DNA of 64,000 bases, from positions 367,587 to 431,586 of the forward strand of contig NZ_SLWO01000002.1 in NCBI RefSeq assembly GCF_004340665.1, in the 5' to 3' direction. The DNA comes from Pedobacter psychrotolerans. Lineage in GTDB: Bacteria > Bacteroidota > Bacteroidia > Sphingobacteriales > Sphingobacteriaceae. The position numbers were made by a program, and so were the translations under genes. How positions within the stretch are numbered: position 1 is the stretch's first letter; each line of letters begins with the position of its first letter. Below are positions 1 to 9,563 of this stretch, piece by piece. The notes beneath the pieces were generated by a model that searched no databases, was not told the origin of the DNA, and saw nothing but the letters and a program-made list of their open reading frames with translations.

Positions 1-1734
1 GCCATAAAATAGGTAAATATTCCATGGTATAATGGCTATGGTACTGGTCCAGTCTGTTCCGTTTGCCGTTCCATAACCCCATCCACTTGTTGGAATGATA
101 TCAGGTAAAACGCCGTTTGGTTGCTGTTCATCGCGGTGGTCACCCATCCATTTTTCATAAACGGTGATACCATCGAAATTGTATAGACCGGTTTCAACTG
201 CAAAGTGTCCATCACCTGTCCAACCATTTTTTTCCCTTTGCGGACAATCAGTCGGAAAACCATAAAGATTTGATAAATAAGAATTATTAGTGGCCCACCA
301 TAATTTATCCACCAGGCTATTGGATGAGGCTATTTTACCTACGGCAGGTACATCGCTATGCATAAAATAACCTACGAGGCTTTTTTCACTTAATACAATT
401 GGCTTAGAACTCATCACCTCCACATATTGAAACCCCTTATAATTAAAAAGGGGCATAAACGTTTCTTCACCTTCCCCGTTCAGGATAAAAATATCTGTTT
501 GAAAAGGATCTGATTGATCTTTGGGACGGTGATAAACATCAATATTAGATAAATCGGTATGGCCATTTGCATATAAACGCTCGGCATGTCTCAAACGGAT
601 TACGGTACCTTTTTCACCCTTCACCTTTATTTTACTTACGCCTGCTATATTTCTACCTAAATTAAATACGTAAGTCGTATCGTTGAACTTGCGCATGGTT
701 TTGACCGCAATTTCCTCAACATTTCTGATGGGGTGCATCACCTGCGAAACAATATTTTTTGATGGAGCAGCCCTTAAAGTAATGCCCCGCCATTTTGAAT
801 CATCAAAATCTGCTGTATTCCAGCCTTTCTGTTCTAACCGGGCATCGTAATGTTCAGCAGTATAAATGCTGTTCGAAATAATCGGACTCAAACTTGTTTT
901 CCAATCATCACCAGATTTGATTACGTCAACAGTGCCATCTGTGTAGGTAATTCTTAAATCGAGGCAGAAGGTGGGTCTGGCTCGCCATGGAGCCTTATCA
1001 AAATTCCAAACTGCTAATGATTGATGGTTATACCAACCATTACCTAACAGTACGCCTATGGCATTATTTCCTTGTTTTAGGTTGGAGGTTACATCATAGC
1101 TTACATACAGGTTTCTCCTGTCGAAACGGGTATACATGGGGTCCAGGCGATGATCGCCAACTTTTTTTCCATTGAGATAAAGTTCGTATAAACCTGCGGC
1201 AGCGATGTAGGCCCTTGCTGATTTGATTTGCTTCGCCGGACTAAAAACTTTTCTAAAATACGGAGCTGGCATGGTGTTCACATCATTCCGATCACTAATC
1301 CAGGTGCCTTTCCAGTTTTCCATGCCCATCATCCCCATCTCAAAGTTAGCCATTGTGGTTTGCAGAGGCTTTCCGTCCTTATCCCATAACGCCAATTGCC
1401 AGTAATATTTTGTAAATGGTCTCAGTGCTGCACCGTTATAAGTGATTAAGCTATTCGAGTTCAGAACCTTTCCCGAATCCCAAACTATGCCGGTTTTATT
1501 GATCAGCTGGATAGAATCAGTTCCTACTAAAATTCTATAAGCCTGCTGGAAAGCACCTTTTCTATTGTCTAACATCAGCCATGAAAGCCGCGGAGAAGCG
1601 TTATCAATCCCGATTGGGTTAATGAGATATTCACATTTTAAGGCTGAGGGTTGGGCGGCTACAGGGGATATGCCGAAGCGCATAAATAAAAAGAAGTTGG
1701 CAAATAGTAAAATTAGGCGAATGTGGGAATTCAT
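1..1734 (-). CDS. alpha-L-rhamnosidase, GH78, C-terminus outside window
   Basis: Secreted enzyme expected to release terminal alpha-L-rhamnose from glycans. The frame is open from an ATG at 1734 to the window edge, giving 578 residues without a stop; the rest lies off the left edge. A signal peptide ending near the PVAAQP segment (about residue 25) is followed by fibronectin-like and jelly-roll N-terminal regions. The GH78 catalytic signature TDCPQREKNGWTGDG is at about residues 495-509: Asp496, Glu501 and Asp508 line up with the three acidic residues of that motif in characterised GH78 enzymes. The second catalytic Glu would be in the missing part. Same strand as PUL1, but 680 bp from the next PUL gene, so co-transcription is not certain. 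Confidence 0.93.
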   Translation of the reverse strand, partial: MNSHIRLILLFANFFLFMRFGISPVAAQPSALKCEYLINPIGIDNASPRLSWLMLDNRKGAFQQAYRILVGTDSIQLINKTGIVWDSGKVLNSNSLITYNGAALRPFTKYYWQLALWDKDGKPLQTTMANFEMGMMGMENWKGTWISDRNDVNTMPAPYFRKVFSPAKQIKSARAYIAAAGLYELYLNGKKVGDHRLDPMYTRFDRRNLYVSYDVTSNLKQGNNAIGVLLGNGWYNHQSLAVWNFDKAPWRARPTFCLDLRITYTDGTVDVIKSGDDWKTSLSPIISNSIYTAEHYDARLEQKGWNTADFDDSKWRGITLRAAPSKNIVSQVMHPIRNVEEIAVKTMRKFNDTTYVFNLGRNIAGVSKIKVKGEKGTVIRLRHAERLYANGHTDLSNIDVYHRPKDQSDPFQTDIFILNGEGEETFMPLFNYKGFQYVEVMSSKPIVLSEKSLVGYFMHSDVPAVGKIASSNSLVDKLWWATNNSYLSNLYGFPTDCPQREKNGWTGDGHFAVETGLYNFDGITVYEKWMGDHRDEQQPNGVLPDIIPTSGWGYGTANGTDWTSTIAIIPWNIYLFYG

Positions 1735-1846
1735 ATATTATATTAATTGAAGAAATAATAGAGTTGATATTTATTACTAAGCCGAGCGCCCTCAAATATA
1801 GCGGAAGAGATGGCTAGCCAGATTTATATTGCGTGAATTTATGAAA

Positions 1847-2053
1847 CTATTTCTGTGATTTAGCGTATCTGTCTAAGCCGATAACTTTTTGCTTGTCCAG
1901 TATATTCAATCTGGTTTCCAAAGCAGTTTTCCTCAGCTCGCTTAATGCTTTACGACAGCGAACTGCCGCCTTTAAATTATTGTTCGTTAAAAATTTAATA
2001 TAGTGCCCGTTGGCCTCTTCGGCTAAAAGGATTAATTTTTGAAGTTTTTCCAT
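1847..2053 (-). CDS. small histone H1-like (Hc1 family) protein
   Basis: 68 residues, lysine/arginine-rich, helical. The layout matches the short Bacteroidota histone H1-like proteins: start MEKLQKL, a central helix with the motif AAVRCRKALSEL (compare AGTRVRKGMQDL in the family) and then ETRLNILDKQK. The family binds DNA non-specifically and is thought to compact the nucleoid. The ATG at 2053 is the only sensible start. The C-terminal ten residues (IGLDRYAKSQ) extend past the usual family end. It sits alone between the rhamnosidase and the PUL1 genes. Assignment is by remembered family pattern. Confidence 0.6.
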   Translation of the reverse strand: MEKLQKLILLAEEANGHYIKFLTNNNLKAAVRCRKALSELRKTALETRLNILDKQKVIGLDRYAKSQK

Positions 2054-2241
2054 CGCTATACTGATTTTCCTTAGTCAATTAAATAATTTAGTTTATCGTA
2101 AATAAATAACCGCAACAAAGTTTAGTGTGCGGGTGTGGCATTTTACCACAGCCCGCATAATAAGTTATCTTCTGCAAATGCTTATAGCTGGAGTTCGGTT
2201 AAGAATATACAATAGAATAAATATAAACAGGTATTTTCTTT

Positions 2242-2341
2242 TAACCACCCCGCCCTTTGGGCACCCTCCGATGCATCGGAGGGAATTACAAACGCCATTC
2301 CCTCCGATGCATCGGAGGGTGGTCGCAGACCGGGGTGTTAA
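2242..2341. repeat. intergenic palindromic repeat element
   Basis: Two exact copies of a 20-nt perfect palindrome, CCCTCCGATGCATCGGAGGG, at 2264-2283 and 2300-2319, 16 nt apart. They are framed by an outer inverted pair, AACCACCCCG (about 2243-2252) and CGGGGTGTT (about 2331-2339). The whole can fold as a nested hairpin. Frames through it on both strands are palindrome artefacts. The outer motif also occurs near 12811-12820 and 47770-47787, so this belongs to a dispersed family. The rest of the 2054-2416 gap shows nothing else. Confidence 0.8.
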
Positions 2342-2416
2342 AATCAATAATTAGTTATTCAATTTATAGGATCGTAAAGCATACCCTCATCTTAAATTCT
2401 CATACCCTTACCGTCA

Positions 2417-4108
2417 TTATTTTACGCTGGTTGCCAGATTCAGTGAAATCAGATTCCCCTGCGGCATCACTCTAAAAACTGCCCCGTTTGATGGCTTAGA
2501 AAAAGCACCTTTATTAACTAAAAGGCTGTAATCCATACCTTCGAAATGACAGGTAATACTGCCTTTATTGATTTCTTTAAAAGGAAGTTTTGATCCAGGG
2601 ACAGCATTTAAATCCAAATACCAGTTCAGCTTTTCTTTTGTAACAATCTTTAAAGTGAAGGTTTGCTCATTGAAATCCATTTGCAGGTTTCCTTTAATGG
2701 TTGTTAATGGCCACGATACATGCACTATAGTTTTACCGTTATCTGTAAAAACGGGATTACCGCCTTTCAGAAGAACCTCTTTTCCATTGATAAGTGCTTT
2801 TAAACGTAATCCGGAAAGCTGATCTTTTTTACTCCACAGGTAACCTTCCACTATAGGAAGGGTAAAAAATGAGCATTCATTAGAAGTGGCTACCTCAGTA
2901 GTGTATTTATCTGGAAAATTCTCGTTAAATAAGTGAATGTCGCGAATTCTTAACCCATCATTTTCCCAAAGCAGGTTCATTCTATAAAAACGACTGTTAT
3001 ACCATAAGGTTTTCTGATCGCTCCCTTCCATATCTTTGGTTACAGCAAATGAGGTGGCCGGTGTAACTTTGTATGTTTTTTTAAACCATAAACCCGATTC
3101 AACCATCGTTTCTACTTTCAATTTGCCTTCATTTCTTAATTTGGCAATGAGCGGCATCTGGATTTCAAAACCTTTCTGCACATCCTTCCAGATAAATGAA
3201 TTTTCCTGACCTGCCTGGGTATAATTAAATCCCAGAGAACGATCCTGAGTAAAAGTTTTAAAGAACCAATCTACCCAGCTTTGATCACCACCACCAAATT
3301 TATAAACCGGCTCAAGAGTAATTACGCCTTGTCTTTTTGATCCTAAACCTGTGTCGTATTGACGGATGGGATCACTGCCCAACATCCTGAACACAGGAAC
3401 AGGAATTTGTTTTTCTGCATTTTGCGCTGGCATATAGGAGTTAATTTTGCTTGGGTAATAAGCTTGATTCCAGTACCCACCCCACAGCGTATAACCATCG
3501 GTACCGTATTGGTCTTTACAATTTGCTGAAGCCACAATATGGTATTTTTCATACATGTAGTTCAGGCTATGGGCATCGATAAACCATGATGCCACAGATT
3601 TTGGATAATAGCCAAAAACCTTTTTAAAATCTGCCATATAAACATCAATAATTTTTTCGCGTTCAACAGGCGTATATCCGGTAGCGAAACCCACATCAGC
3701 ATGCCAGTCCCAAGGGTAGCGACCCCGCCATTTTAATCCTGCTTTCTCAATCAGCGGCTGAGGGAGTTCCCACCATGCACCAATTTCAAAAGAATCTTTA
3801 GGCAGAGATGATAACAATTTCTGATACCTCGGATCCATTAGCGCATCATACTGCAGCAAAAATGTTCCTGGTAAATTGTATTTTTTGAGGATCTCCACCT
3901 GGCTGACTACGGTTTGGTAAAGCACATCCTGGGTAATCGCTGCATCTCTGGGTTCGAGCAAACGGATGAAATTTACAATATTAACTATTTTAGGACCATC
4001 CTTCGGTTCACCATCTGAATGCTTAATAAAATTAATGAAAGAGGAAAAGCCGACCAGCAGCGCCGGAAGAAGAAAAAGCAACGGAAGTTTATATTTATTT
4101 TGCATCAT
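2417..4108 (-). CDS. unrecognised secreted protein with deacetylase-like N-terminal region
   Basis: 563 residues with one N-terminal hydrophobic segment (about 8-26) that is either a signal peptide or an anchor. Residues about 40-250 read like a NodB/glycosidase beta-alpha barrel: a strand NIVNFIRLLEPRD, then VEILKKYNLPGTFLLQYDAL, the usual layout of polysaccharide deacetylases, followed by an aromatic-rich region with WHADVGF and WFIDAHS that could hold metal or catalytic residues. The C-terminal 200 residues look beta-rich. I cannot assign a substrate or name a family with certainty. It lies 92 bp downstream of SusD in PUL1 and probably acts on the same glycan. Confidence 0.6.
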   Translation of the reverse strand: MMQNKYKLPLLFLLPALLVGFSSFINFIKHSDGEPKDGPKIVNIVNFIRLLEPRDAAITQDVLYQTVVSQVEILKKYNLPGTFLLQYDALMDPRYQKLLSSLPKDSFEIGAWWELPQPLIEKAGLKWRGRYPWDWHADVGFATGYTPVEREKIIDVYMADFKKVFGYYPKSVASWFIDAHSLNYMYEKYHIVASANCKDQYGTDGYTLWGGYWNQAYYPSKINSYMPAQNAEKQIPVPVFRMLGSDPIRQYDTGLGSKRQGVITLEPVYKFGGGDQSWVDWFFKTFTQDRSLGFNYTQAGQENSFIWKDVQKGFEIQMPLIAKLRNEGKLKVETMVESGLWFKKTYKVTPATSFAVTKDMEGSDQKTLWYNSRFYRMNLLWENDGLRIRDIHLFNENFPDKYTTEVATSNECSFFTLPIVEGYLWSKKDQLSGLRLKALINGKEVLLKGGNPVFTDNGKTIVHVSWPLTTIKGNLQMDFNEQTFTLKIVTKEKLNWYLDLNAVPGSKLPFKEINKGSITCHFEGMDYSLLVNKGAFSKPSNGAVFRVMPQGNLISLNLATSVK

Positions 4109-4200
4109 ATATCTGTTTTTTAATTTTTGTTTTTTAAGGTAGCCATACCTTCAATTAAAAAACCGGCCGGACAAAGCCGACCGATTCAACTAACTAACCT

Positions 4201-5937
4201 TTACCATCCTGGATTTTGCTCCAATTTTTTTCCGCTATTGGCATAAAATGAAATTTCTCTCAGCGGGAGCGGCTGAAGATAATCTCTGGCCGGGTTAAAT
4301 TTGCGCCCGGTTTCTGAGATCAAAAAGCCGTTCGCATCCACCCTGGTCAGGTATGCTGCATTGCTATAGGGCGTGCGGGTTGCCCACTGGGTACCTGTAA
4401 TTTTAATTCCTTTAATGTCTTGTGGTAATTCTGTCTCAGCGGTTTTCCATCTTCGCAAGTCATCATAACGAAAACCCTCCAAGGCCAGTTCAACTGTCCG
4501 CTCTCTCCTGATTTCGTTTCTCATGTTCAATGCATTTGCACTTACAAATGCATTGGTGATTTTAGGCATACCTACACGATCCCGCAACTTATTAAGGCTT
4601 AAATCTAAATCTACATCTGTAATGGAACCGTTTTTTTCATAGACAGCCTCTGCGTAATTCAATAATATTTCAGCATACCTGATGATGTGTTTATCAAAAT
4701 CAAATAAACTCGCCGTACCTAAACGTCCTGAATTATTCGCCGCTGCATCTTCTGACATATATTTATACAGAATATACCCGGTATTGAAATTACGCTGGGG
4801 ATTATCCGGCCAGTTGGCTACTTTGGTTACCGAGTTGAACACCCGGTTGGTTAAGGTTCCGGGAATAATCATGGTCATGGTCATCCGGGGGTCTCGGTCT
4901 TGAAACTCAGAAACAAAAGTCTGGTAACCTTGAAATACCGTGCCTGGTGAAGTAATCGGCAAACCATTTTTATCAAGGTATAAATCGGCCATTTTCCGTG
5001 TTGGATTGTATCCATCCTGATCATAGGCATAAGGCACATCATGACCATATATATTTCTGGCATATCTTCTGTCGAGCATGGTTTCTTTTGAATCATCGCC
5101 AGCTTCTAAAAAAAGGTAACGGTAGCTTTGCGCACCATTGCCGGTGTATAGTGCATAAACCCCACTATTGATGACCTCCTGCGCTGATGCAATAGCCGCA
5201 TCCAGATAAGTATTTGCATTCGCTTCCCCGCGAAATTTTAACCATGTACCCTCAAATAAAGCAACTCTGGATGCAAGCCCCGCCGCCACACCCTTTGAAA
5301 TCCGGCCAACATCCACACCTGTAACAGTTAAGGGAAGGTCTGCTTTTGCTGCCTGAAGATCGGCAAGAATAAAATCGGCAGTTTGTACCATGGTAGAGCG
5401 GGGCGCAAATAAGGCTTCGTCGCCAGTTTGCAGTACTTTAGAAATGAGCGGCACGCCTCCATATAGCCTGAACAGTTTGTAATAATAGTAAGCCCTAAAA
5501 AAACGGGCTTCTGCTACATATCTTTTAATCCCATCATCCGTACTGGTAGCACCCTTATCAATAATGTTATTTGCATAGCGGATATTCGTGTATAACCCTG
5601 ACCAATCAGTAGTTTCTGAAGGCAAAAGCTGTCCATTACTCACCGAATTTGGGTTATTAAAGGCAATGTCTGATTGCGTATCTTCAGTTCCCCATTGGTC
5701 GAGCCCCTGGTACAACAGGTTTGCTGCAAGCTTGTAATCAGCGGCTGTTTTATAAAATGTAGCATCTGAGATATTGTCTTCAGGCACCAGATTTAGATCT
5801 TTTTTACAGCCTACGAAAAGCGCAATCGCCAGTAGCACCATTAGGCCCACCTGCATTTTGCCTGTAGTAATCTGCCTTCCTGATAAAGCAGGTAGGCTGG
5901 CAGGCTTGTTATATTGATGAATATTTAGAATTTTCAT
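4201..5937 (-). CDS. SusD/RagB family glycan-binding lipoprotein (PUL1)
   Basis: Outer-membrane surface lipoprotein that caps its SusC partner and captures the ligand. A hydrophobic run ends in ALFVGCKKD, a lipobox with the acylated Cys about residue 44. Downstream come the helical TPR-like SusD core (AEARFFRAYYYYKLFRLYGG) and the C-terminal RRERTVELALEGFRYDDLRRW and FNPARDYLQPLP signatures of SusD/RagB. I placed the start at ATG 5937; the frame extends to 5961 inside SusC, and an internal Met (MQVGLMV) at 5856 would give a shorter signal peptide. About 578 residues, normal for the family. It is downstream of and nearly touching SusC. Confidence 0.93.
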   Translation of the reverse strand: MKILNIHQYNKPASLPALSGRQITTGKMQVGLMVLLAIALFVGCKKDLNLVPEDNISDATFYKTAADYKLAANLLYQGLDQWGTEDTQSDIAFNNPNSVSNGQLLPSETTDWSGLYTNIRYANNIIDKGATSTDDGIKRYVAEARFFRAYYYYKLFRLYGGVPLISKVLQTGDEALFAPRSTMVQTADFILADLQAAKADLPLTVTGVDVGRISKGVAAGLASRVALFEGTWLKFRGEANANTYLDAAIASAQEVINSGVYALYTGNGAQSYRYLFLEAGDDSKETMLDRRYARNIYGHDVPYAYDQDGYNPTRKMADLYLDKNGLPITSPGTVFQGYQTFVSEFQDRDPRMTMTMIIPGTLTNRVFNSVTKVANWPDNPQRNFNTGYILYKYMSEDAAANNSGRLGTASLFDFDKHIIRYAEILLNYAEAVYEKNGSITDVDLDLSLNKLRDRVGMPKITNAFVSANALNMRNEIRRERTVELALEGFRYDDLRRWKTAETELPQDIKGIKITGTQWATRTPYSNAAYLTRVDANGFLISETGRKFNPARDYLQPLPLREISFYANSGKKLEQNPGW

Positions 5938-5947
5938 AAAAATTATT

Positions 5948-8900
5948 TTAGAATTTAACATTCAAACCAAGTGAGTAAATTTTACTGAAAGGATAAGTTC
6001 CTTCGCTTCTAAAGGCATCTTCAGGATCGAAATTTCCACCCAATGTTCCTTTTGAAATGGTAAAAAGATCCGTTCCGCTTAAGAATAATCTTGCTGATTT
6101 AAGCTTAACCGCTTTCGCTAAATTATCGGGCAGGTTATACCCCAAAGTGATCACCTTGAAGCGTAAATATGCCACACTCTGCATAATTAGTGTTGATGAT
6201 CTGTAATTATTAGCACGAAGATCGTCATACCCTACATTGCCCGGAATAAACCTGGGGTACTGTGCATCCGTACGGGATGGACTCCAGGTACGATCGTTAT
6301 AATAAGCCAGTGATGGCCAGAAGAATGTATTTGGAGTAGCAATATTGCCTTGGTATTGCACATCACGTTTTCCAACACCTTGAATGAACACCTGTAAATC
6401 AAATTGTTTCCAACCCAGGTTAATGTTAGATGAGAAGGTATAGCGTGGTGTTAAATCACCAAGATATTGCATATCGCCGGCAAGGCCTTTACTTTTGTCG
6501 CCAAATGGAGTTAACACGCCATCTCCATCCAGGTCTTTAAACATGGCATCTCCAATACCGATTCTGGCAGGAATGCCTTGAAGCTTTTTATAACTGTCAA
6601 GCTGGGCCTGGTTCTGAATGATTCCATCAAACACATACCCGAAATACGAATTCATGGCATAGCCCTGTCTGTATTGATTCAAACCCACCTGCGGGTTGTC
6701 GGTGTTCTTTAACTCCAGTAATTTATTTTGCGCATCGCTTAACTGAATGGAAACACTGTACCGGAATGCACCTGCCTGATCTTTCCAGGTGGCAATCGCT
6801 TCAAAACCTTTGGTTTTTAATTTCCCCTGATTGGAAGAGGGTGCTGCGCCGCCAAAGGTGGCCGGAACAGCAATGGCTACGAGCATATCGTTATTGATTT
6901 TATTGAAGTAATCAAAGGAGAAGCTTAGCCTTGAATTCATCATCGCCACATCTATACCGATGTTTCGGTTTTCGATGGTTTCCCAGGTACGATCGGCCGA
7001 TGCCGGATTTGACCGCGCTCCCTGCACACCTGCATTTGGAGAACCCAGCGGGTAGGTTCCAACAACATTAACCAGCGGAATGTAGTCGTAAAGGCCTAAT
7101 GCACCAATTTCCTGGTTCCCCATTTTACCCCAGGAAGCCCTGATTTTTAACTGATTGATGGTTTCAATCGATTTGATAAAACTTTCTTCTGAAAGGTTGT
7201 AAGCCAGGGATGCCGAAGGAAATACGGCACTCCAGCGTTCATCTTCAGCAAATTTGGAACTTCCGTCAGCACGGGCGGTAACGTCTAAAATGATCTTATC
7301 CCTGAAAGAATAACTTACCCTTCCGAAATAAGAGCCCAGGGATTGCCTGTTTAAAAACCCTCCGAAGTTAGCATAAGCAGCGTTTGTCCGGTCGGCCAGG
7401 TTTAAAGTAAAAATATCATTGCTTACAAAGTTATATCCCCAGGTGTTCTGCCCTTCACTTTTAGTCTTTTCAATAGATGCACCTGCAGTAATATTAATTT
7501 TGTGGCTTTCACCAAACTGCTTATTATAGTCTGCATAAAGCTGGTAAAGTTCATTAATACTCCTGCTGTTACTGTACTGAGCTGAGTTGGGGGTTTGACG
7601 AATATCCTGAACACCTCCTGCATAATTATAACGGGTAAATGTTGGTTTTGTGTAGTTATTGTTATTATAATTTAACCTCAAAGCCGCCTGTGCCGTAAGC
7701 TTTAATCCGGGAATTACGCTGTAGTCTGCCTTAAAATTGGTGGCTAAATTGGAGGTGTTGTCTCTTGATGTGCCCGCCTCGCTCAGGCTCTGCGCCGGAT
7801 TTTCATAGCCTTGATAGCCATAAAACTGACCTGAAGGATTAAATACCGGTTGATATGGAAACTGCCGGGTTACATTAGTCAGTGCATTACCCAAATCAGT
7901 TGGATTGGTATTGCCCAAATTGGTATAACTCGTACGGGTTTCGAGATTTAATTTTGGCGTTAGGCGAAAATCATAGTTTAAACGCAGGTTGTAGCGTTGA
8001 GAATTATTGATCCCGTAACGCACAATTCCCTCATCTTTATTGTATCCGGCCGAAAAGAGGTAGTTATTGTTTTCTCCCCCACCTGAAATGGAGATGTTGT
8101 GTAACTGTTGAATGGCATTTTTATAGATCTCTTTGTTCCAATCGGTATATCCATAAAAGCCGGGATAATTGGTAATGTTGTAATTCCAACCTGTTGTTTC
8201 TACAGGCGCATTAGCACGGATCTTATCAAACACCGATTGTGGAAAGCCTGCAATGCCTACATTACGCAATCCTTCATCCATGAACTCAGCAAATTCCAGC
8301 GTATTTTGCATTTTACGCAAATAGGTAGGCTGCTTTAATCCAAAGGTTGCGCTGTAACTTACTTCAGATGTCCCGCTTTTGCCTTTTTTGGTGGTTACGA
8401 TAATTACACCATCCCCGGCGCGTGCGCCATAAATGGCGGCAGAGGCATCTTTCAACACCGTTACTTCGGCAATATCACCGGGGTTTAAAGCATTGAAGGT
8501 GGCAAAACTGGTTGGTATACCATCTACAAGCACTAATGGCGAATTACCATTAATGGAAGAAGAACCCCGAATATTAAAACCATATTCTCCCGCTCCCGGT
8601 TGTCCGGAACCTTTGGTAATGGTAAATCCGGGTACAGTACCTTGAAGGGCATCCAAACTGTTATTAAGCGCCCTGTTTTCAAAAACTTCAGCCTTTACGG
8701 TTGATATCGCTCCAGTTACAGCACCCTTGGCTCTGGTTCCGTAACCCACCACCACCACATCCTGCAATTTTGTATCTACCTTAATCAGTTTTACATTTAA
8801 AGTGGACTGCCCGCTATACGTTACCCGCTGATTTTGATAACCCAGAAAGGAAACCACCAATACCGCGTTTGCAGTAGGTACGTCCAATGAAAAATTACCA

Positions 8901-9403
8901 TCCACGTCTGTCGTGGCACCAATTTTTGTCCCTTCTATTAAAACGCTCGCCCCTACAATTGCATCTCCATCAATAGCATCGGTAACCTTTCCACTTACAC
9001 GCTGTCTCTTTTGCACCGAAGGGCTTGGTGTGGGAGAAACGGGCCTGCTCGTAATTAAAATCGTTTTATTTTTGATCGTAAATTCAACAGGCTGATCTTT
9101 GAAACAAAGTTCCAATACGGCCATCAAATCCATGTCTTTAGCTTTAATGGAAATGGGCTTTGTGTTGCGCACATCTGCATTATTATAGAGAAAATCATAG
9201 TCCGTTTGCTTTCTGATCTGGGCAATTACTTCCTTAAGCTTAGCCTTATCGGCATTAAGATTAATTTTCTGCGCAAAGATTTCAGCCTTTACCTGAAGAA
9301 ACGTCACAATTAAAAACACTAGCGTTAGTTTCATTTTTAACAAAGAGTTGGAATATACATAGGAGTCCCTCCTGAAAAGTAATTCAGTAAATTTTTTATA
9401 CAT
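5948..9403 (-). CDS. SusC/RagA TonB-dependent transporter with STN signalling domain (PUL1)
   Basis: 1151-residue outer-membrane transporter. A long N-terminus with signal segment (MKLTLVFLIVTFLQVKAEIFA) is followed by an STN domain (about 50-120), a carboxypeptidase-regulatory-like beta domain (about 135-215, starting VSGKVTDAIDGDAIVGASV), the plug with the SusC signature DVVVVGYGTRAKGAVTGAI and LVLVDGIPT, and a beta-barrel ending in an aromatic terminal strand. The STN domain is what touches FecR in TonB transducers, fitting the FecR and sigma genes upstream. Separated from FecR by a 285-bp gap to the FecR start, with 160 bp to its stop. Confidence 0.95.
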   Translation of the reverse strand: MYKKFTELLFRRDSYVYSNSLLKMKLTLVFLIVTFLQVKAEIFAQKINLNADKAKLKEVIAQIRKQTDYDFLYNNADVRNTKPISIKAKDMDLMAVLELCFKDQPVEFTIKNKTILITSRPVSPTPSPSVQKRQRVSGKVTDAIDGDAIVGASVLIEGTKIGATTDVDGNFSLDVPTANAVLVVSFLGYQNQRVTYSGQSTLNVKLIKVDTKLQDVVVVGYGTRAKGAVTGAISTVKAEVFENRALNNSLDALQGTVPGFTITKGSGQPGAGEYGFNIRGSSSINGNSPLVLVDGIPTSFATFNALNPGDIAEVTVLKDASAAIYGARAGDGVIIVTTKKGKSGTSEVSYSATFGLKQPTYLRKMQNTLEFAEFMDEGLRNVGIAGFPQSVFDKIRANAPVETTGWNYNITNYPGFYGYTDWNKEIYKNAIQQLHNISISGGGENNNYLFSAGYNKDEGIVRYGINNSQRYNLRLNYDFRLTPKLNLETRTSYTNLGNTNPTDLGNALTNVTRQFPYQPVFNPSGQFYGYQGYENPAQSLSEAGTSRDNTSNLATNFKADYSVIPGLKLTAQAALRLNYNNNNYTKPTFTRYNYAGGVQDIRQTPNSAQYSNSRSINELYQLYADYNKQFGESHKINITAGASIEKTKSEGQNTWGYNFVSNDIFTLNLADRTNAAYANFGGFLNRQSLGSYFGRVSYSFRDKIILDVTARADGSSKFAEDERWSAVFPSASLAYNLSEESFIKSIETINQLKIRASWGKMGNQEIGALGLYDYIPLVNVVGTYPLGSPNAGVQGARSNPASADRTWETIENRNIGIDVAMMNSRLSFSFDYFNKINNDMLVAIAVPATFGGAAPSSNQGKLKTKGFEAIATWKDQAGAFRYSVSIQLSDAQNKLLELKNTDNPQVGLNQYRQGYAMNSYFGYVFDGIIQNQAQLDSYKKLQGIPARIGIGDAMFKDLDGDGVLTPFGDKSKGLAGDMQYLGDLTPRYTFSSNINLGWKQFDLQVFIQGVGKRDVQYQGNIATPNTFFWPSLAYYNDRTWSPSRTDAQYPRFIPGNVGYDDLRANNYRSSTLIMQSVAYLRFKVITLGYNLPDNLAKAVKLKSARLFLSGTDLFTISKGTLGGNFDPEDAFRSEGTYPFSKIYSLGLNVKF

Positions 9404-9468
9404 TTGGTTAATGGGTTTAGTTAAACTGTTGTTGGTTTAGGCCCCTAAAGGCTATTTTAAGTCCATTC

Positions 9469-9495
9469 ACCAGGAGCGGTTGCAACGTTCCTGGT
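9469..9495. other. hairpin between FecR and SusC of PUL1
   Basis: Inverted repeat ACCAGGA (9469-9475) and TCCTGGT (9489-9495) with an internally self-complementary loop (CGGTTGCAACG). It lies in the leader between FecR and SusC and may stabilise the susC message or attenuate read-through. There is no U-run, so it is not a simple terminator. Confidence 0.4.
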
Positions 9496-9563
9496 TACTT
9501 CTCATTTTAGTTAGGTTTATTTTATAGTCATTCCTCCTTTCTAATGTGCATTTAGTTCCGATC

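Noticed and set aside
2127..2475. Several 60-75 codon frames on both strands over the palindromes
   Set aside because: They translate palindromic DNA (MHRRE-type and LRCIGG-type repeats) and have no start context or family resemblance.
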